This document shows positions 62,247 to 64,000 of a stretch of 64,000 nt of DNA, one piece after another. The number at the start of each line of letters is the position of its first letter. Within the stretch, counting starts at the first letter, position 1. The notes under the pieces are model-generated. The model worked only from the letters and a program-made list of their open reading frames with translations, was not told where the DNA came from and searched no databases. This DNA is from Favolaschia claudopus (Eukaryota; Basidiomycota; Agaricomycetes; Agaricales; Mycenaceae), in the NCBI GenBank assembly GCA_037176885.1, contig JAWWNJ010000037.1, forward strand, positions 62,001 through 126,000, read 5' to 3'. A program made the position numbers and the translations under genes.

Positions 62247-62884
62247 TCGCCCAGTCGATCATCCGTCCGTCCTCCAGCCCCTCGCTTTCGCTCTCCCTCA
62301 CTGTCTTTTCTCATCACTTTCTTTTTTCTCTGGCCGTCGTGGCGGCATAATACCCACACCCACCGACCGAAGCGAAGCAAATCGAATTTGCGACGTGTTT
62401 TTGCACTGTAACTTGCTAATGTTCTGTACCTTTACATTACTGTGCCTCAACATTGTCTCTGTGTATCGTCCATCTATTCCGTTGCGTCGTTTTCGGTCTT
62501 AGCGTTGACAAGAATTTGCTGCGGTGTGCAATTCGGCGAATTCGCAATAGAATGAGGAAGGTCTTGTGCATCCCGATCAATACCCTGTGCCAGCCTGTGC
62601 CGCTGCGAACGCCAATCCTTGGAGTGCTCCTTCAAATAGCTCCTGTCATTTCAATGTCATTTTGCGATTTTCCAAGATCCGTGCACACCAACGCGAACGG
62701 GGCGTCATGAGCCTCGTCATACATCGAGTCAGGAGCCGGTCTTCAAGGAATTGTCAGGGGATATCTCGACATATTATAGCGAGCGAGCAAGCGAGATGAG
62801 GGTTCTCATTCTTTCGTCTTGAACCCCCACCACCACCGCTACTACTACTACTACTCCTACCACCGCAGTAAAAAAAAATCGAAG
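62247..62884. other. intergenic with short triplet repeats
   Basis: No gene seen. A run of CAC and CTA triplets lies at about 62828-62853, just before the next ATG. Confidence 0.55.
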
Positions 62885-63247
62885 ATGTCGTCGTCGAATT
62901 CAGAGAATAACCGAGTTACTTCTGCCGCTGCGCCTGCCCAGCCCGCTCCTTCCTCCACCAATCATACCCCCAACTCAAACGCCAATAACAATCACGGCGG
63001 AGAAGGCTTACACCCCACTACATTACCTCGGGGGCGCGGACGGGGGTCGGGGATGACGTTCGAGGCGGCGGTGAATAATTTGCTGGTTGCGACGCCGATG
63101 CAGGAGATACCGTGTCTCGGGCAATGGTCGGCTGATGGGGTGCATCTTGAGAGTGCGCAGGGGAGTTATGGGGCGGGGCATGGAGCGTATGGGGCGGGAC
63201 AGAAGGCGGCTGCGGCGGCGGGGACGAAGAGTGGTGCTTCGCAATGA
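62885..63247 (+). CDS. small low-complexity protein, unknown
   Basis: An open frame of 120 residues from MSSSNSENNRVTSAAA. An upstream in-frame ATG at 62819 would add His/Tyr/Ser-rich sequence coded by triplet repeats. The N-terminal half is Ser/Asn/Pro-rich. A central block, GRGSGMTFEAAVNNLLVATP followed by MQEIPCLGQW, looks like true protein sequence. The end is Gly/Ala/Tyr-rich with repeated GAGHGAYGAG. There is no intron. I recognise no family. Confidence 0.45.
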   Translation: MSSSNSENNRVTSAAAPAQPAPSSTNHTPNSNANNNHGGEGLHPTTLPRGRGRGSGMTFEAAVNNLLVATPMQEIPCLGQWSADGVHLESAQGSYGAGHGAYGAGQKAAAAAGTKSGASQ

Positions 63248-63743
63248 GGGGATCGAGGTTGAGCTCGAGGTTGAGAGGGGGTTGATATGATGCGACTTGG
63301 GAGCGCGAACGGCTGCGAAGGGGTAAGCGCGACGCTCCTTTGAATCCTGTGATGGCTGACGATCTCACAGCGAGATGCGAGGAAAATGAAAACACGCCTT
63401 TTTCCCGAATTTCTGCCACAGTCGACTTGAAGAATTGGAGGGAGGCAGACACGAACCGTTTCCGAAGCCCAATTGACTGTACTACATCTGTATCATCACC
63501 ACCACCACTAACACCTTTAAACTATAATCTGTAACTTGTACATGACCGCTGAAGTAGAATTCGTTCGTGCAGATGCATTGATGAAAGGTCTAAAGATTAC
63601 ACAAGGGAACCGTTCAATCGATTAGCAGCAAGCGTAGACCTTGGGGGCATTCCAAGATGAACAAGAGCACCGAAAGGATCCGGAAGTGAAAGTGGGTTGG
63701 AATCTTCTGCGCTTCGCATCTAGCCCGTCCATCAGTTGCGAGC
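63248..63743. other. intergenic, no gene seen
   Basis: Lies between the small protein and the partial gene at the right edge. A plus frame at 63641-63883 was not accepted because the overlapping frame starting at 63744 splices more convincingly. Confidence 0.45.
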
Positions 63744-64000
63744 ATGAGGGAGAAGCACCCTCATCGATACATCTCCTCGTTGGTCAAGGTGTGGAAGGGA
63801 AGAATAGGAAGAGAAGCAATAGTAAGCCATACCCTCAAGGTCACGTCCAACACTTCCTGGATGATTCAAAGCTAAAAACATGACTCACAAGCGCGACTGG
63901 AAGGAGAAAGGCTTACTCAGTTGCTCAGGCACATGAGCCCTCTGAAGAACGTTCTACCTATGTATCCCGATTTGGAACGAGTCTGGATTCGCGAATACGG
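63744..64000 (+). CDS. unknown gene, 5' part, runs off the right edge
   Basis: A first exon from the ATG at 63744 (MREKHPHRYISSLVKVWKGR) reads to a donor near 63822 (gtaagc). After an intron ending ttactcag at 63917 it continues in phase as LLRHMSPLKNVLPMYPDLER and WIREY to the window end. Frame, splice signals and composition support an exon pair. No family was recognised. Confidence 0.35.

Overview
The window looks like nuclear DNA of a basidiomycete fungus, most likely a mushroom-forming agaricomycete. Genes are dense and split by many introns of about 50-60 bases with GT/AG ends. Several families are typical of Agaricomycetes: a DUF6534-type seven-helix membrane protein, F-box proteins with an N-terminal helical segment, an S28 peptidase, a CBM20 glucoamylase, and a two-finger Cre1/Mig1 regulator. 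No rRNA, tRNA, CRISPR array or intact transposon was found.

Layout. Positions 1-641 hold the 3' end of a gene encoding only the exonuclease part of DNA polymerase delta. A Delta12-type fatty-acid desaturase (-) and a DUF6534 membrane protein (+) follow, divergently arranged. Next come a first AKR7-type aldo-keto reductase, a MYND zinc-finger protein, a Hst2/SIRT2-like sirtuin, a leucine-rich F-box-like protein and the mRNA-export factor Gle1. Gle1 shares a 115-base promoter with a secreted S28 peptidase. Then come an alpha/beta hydrolase, a secreted glucoamylase with two CBM20 modules, a second exonuclease-only polymerase delta paralog, NAD(P)HX epimerase, a Baeyer-Villiger-type flavin monooxygenase and a first coiled-coil F-box gene.

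The right half holds a MYND-family-like protein without its finger, the AVL9 trafficking protein, a second F-box gene, a conserved secreted protein of unknown function, a WD40 protein (DCAF type), a GH47 mannosidase, and a frameshifted inverted copy of the first F-box gene. It continues with Cre1, a short-chain dehydrogenase, a fourth F-box gene, two more AKR7-type reductases in tandem, a TesB-like thioesterase, a Kre9-like GPI-anchored protein, a small low-complexity protein, and the 5' end of a gene that leaves the window.

These genes do not form one pathway. Most are housekeeping or general metabolic genes. The interesting signal lies in duplication and gene structure: two truncated polymerase delta genes that end at the same point yet keep open frames, an expanding F-box family with one decaying inverted copy, three AKR7 genes, a duplicated CBM20 with matching introns (one with a GC donor), very small exons of 10-17 bases inside catalytic or conserved motifs, and a sirtuin that has lost one zinc-binding cysteine. 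All spliced models were worked out by eye from reading frame, splice signals and family motifs, without transcript support.
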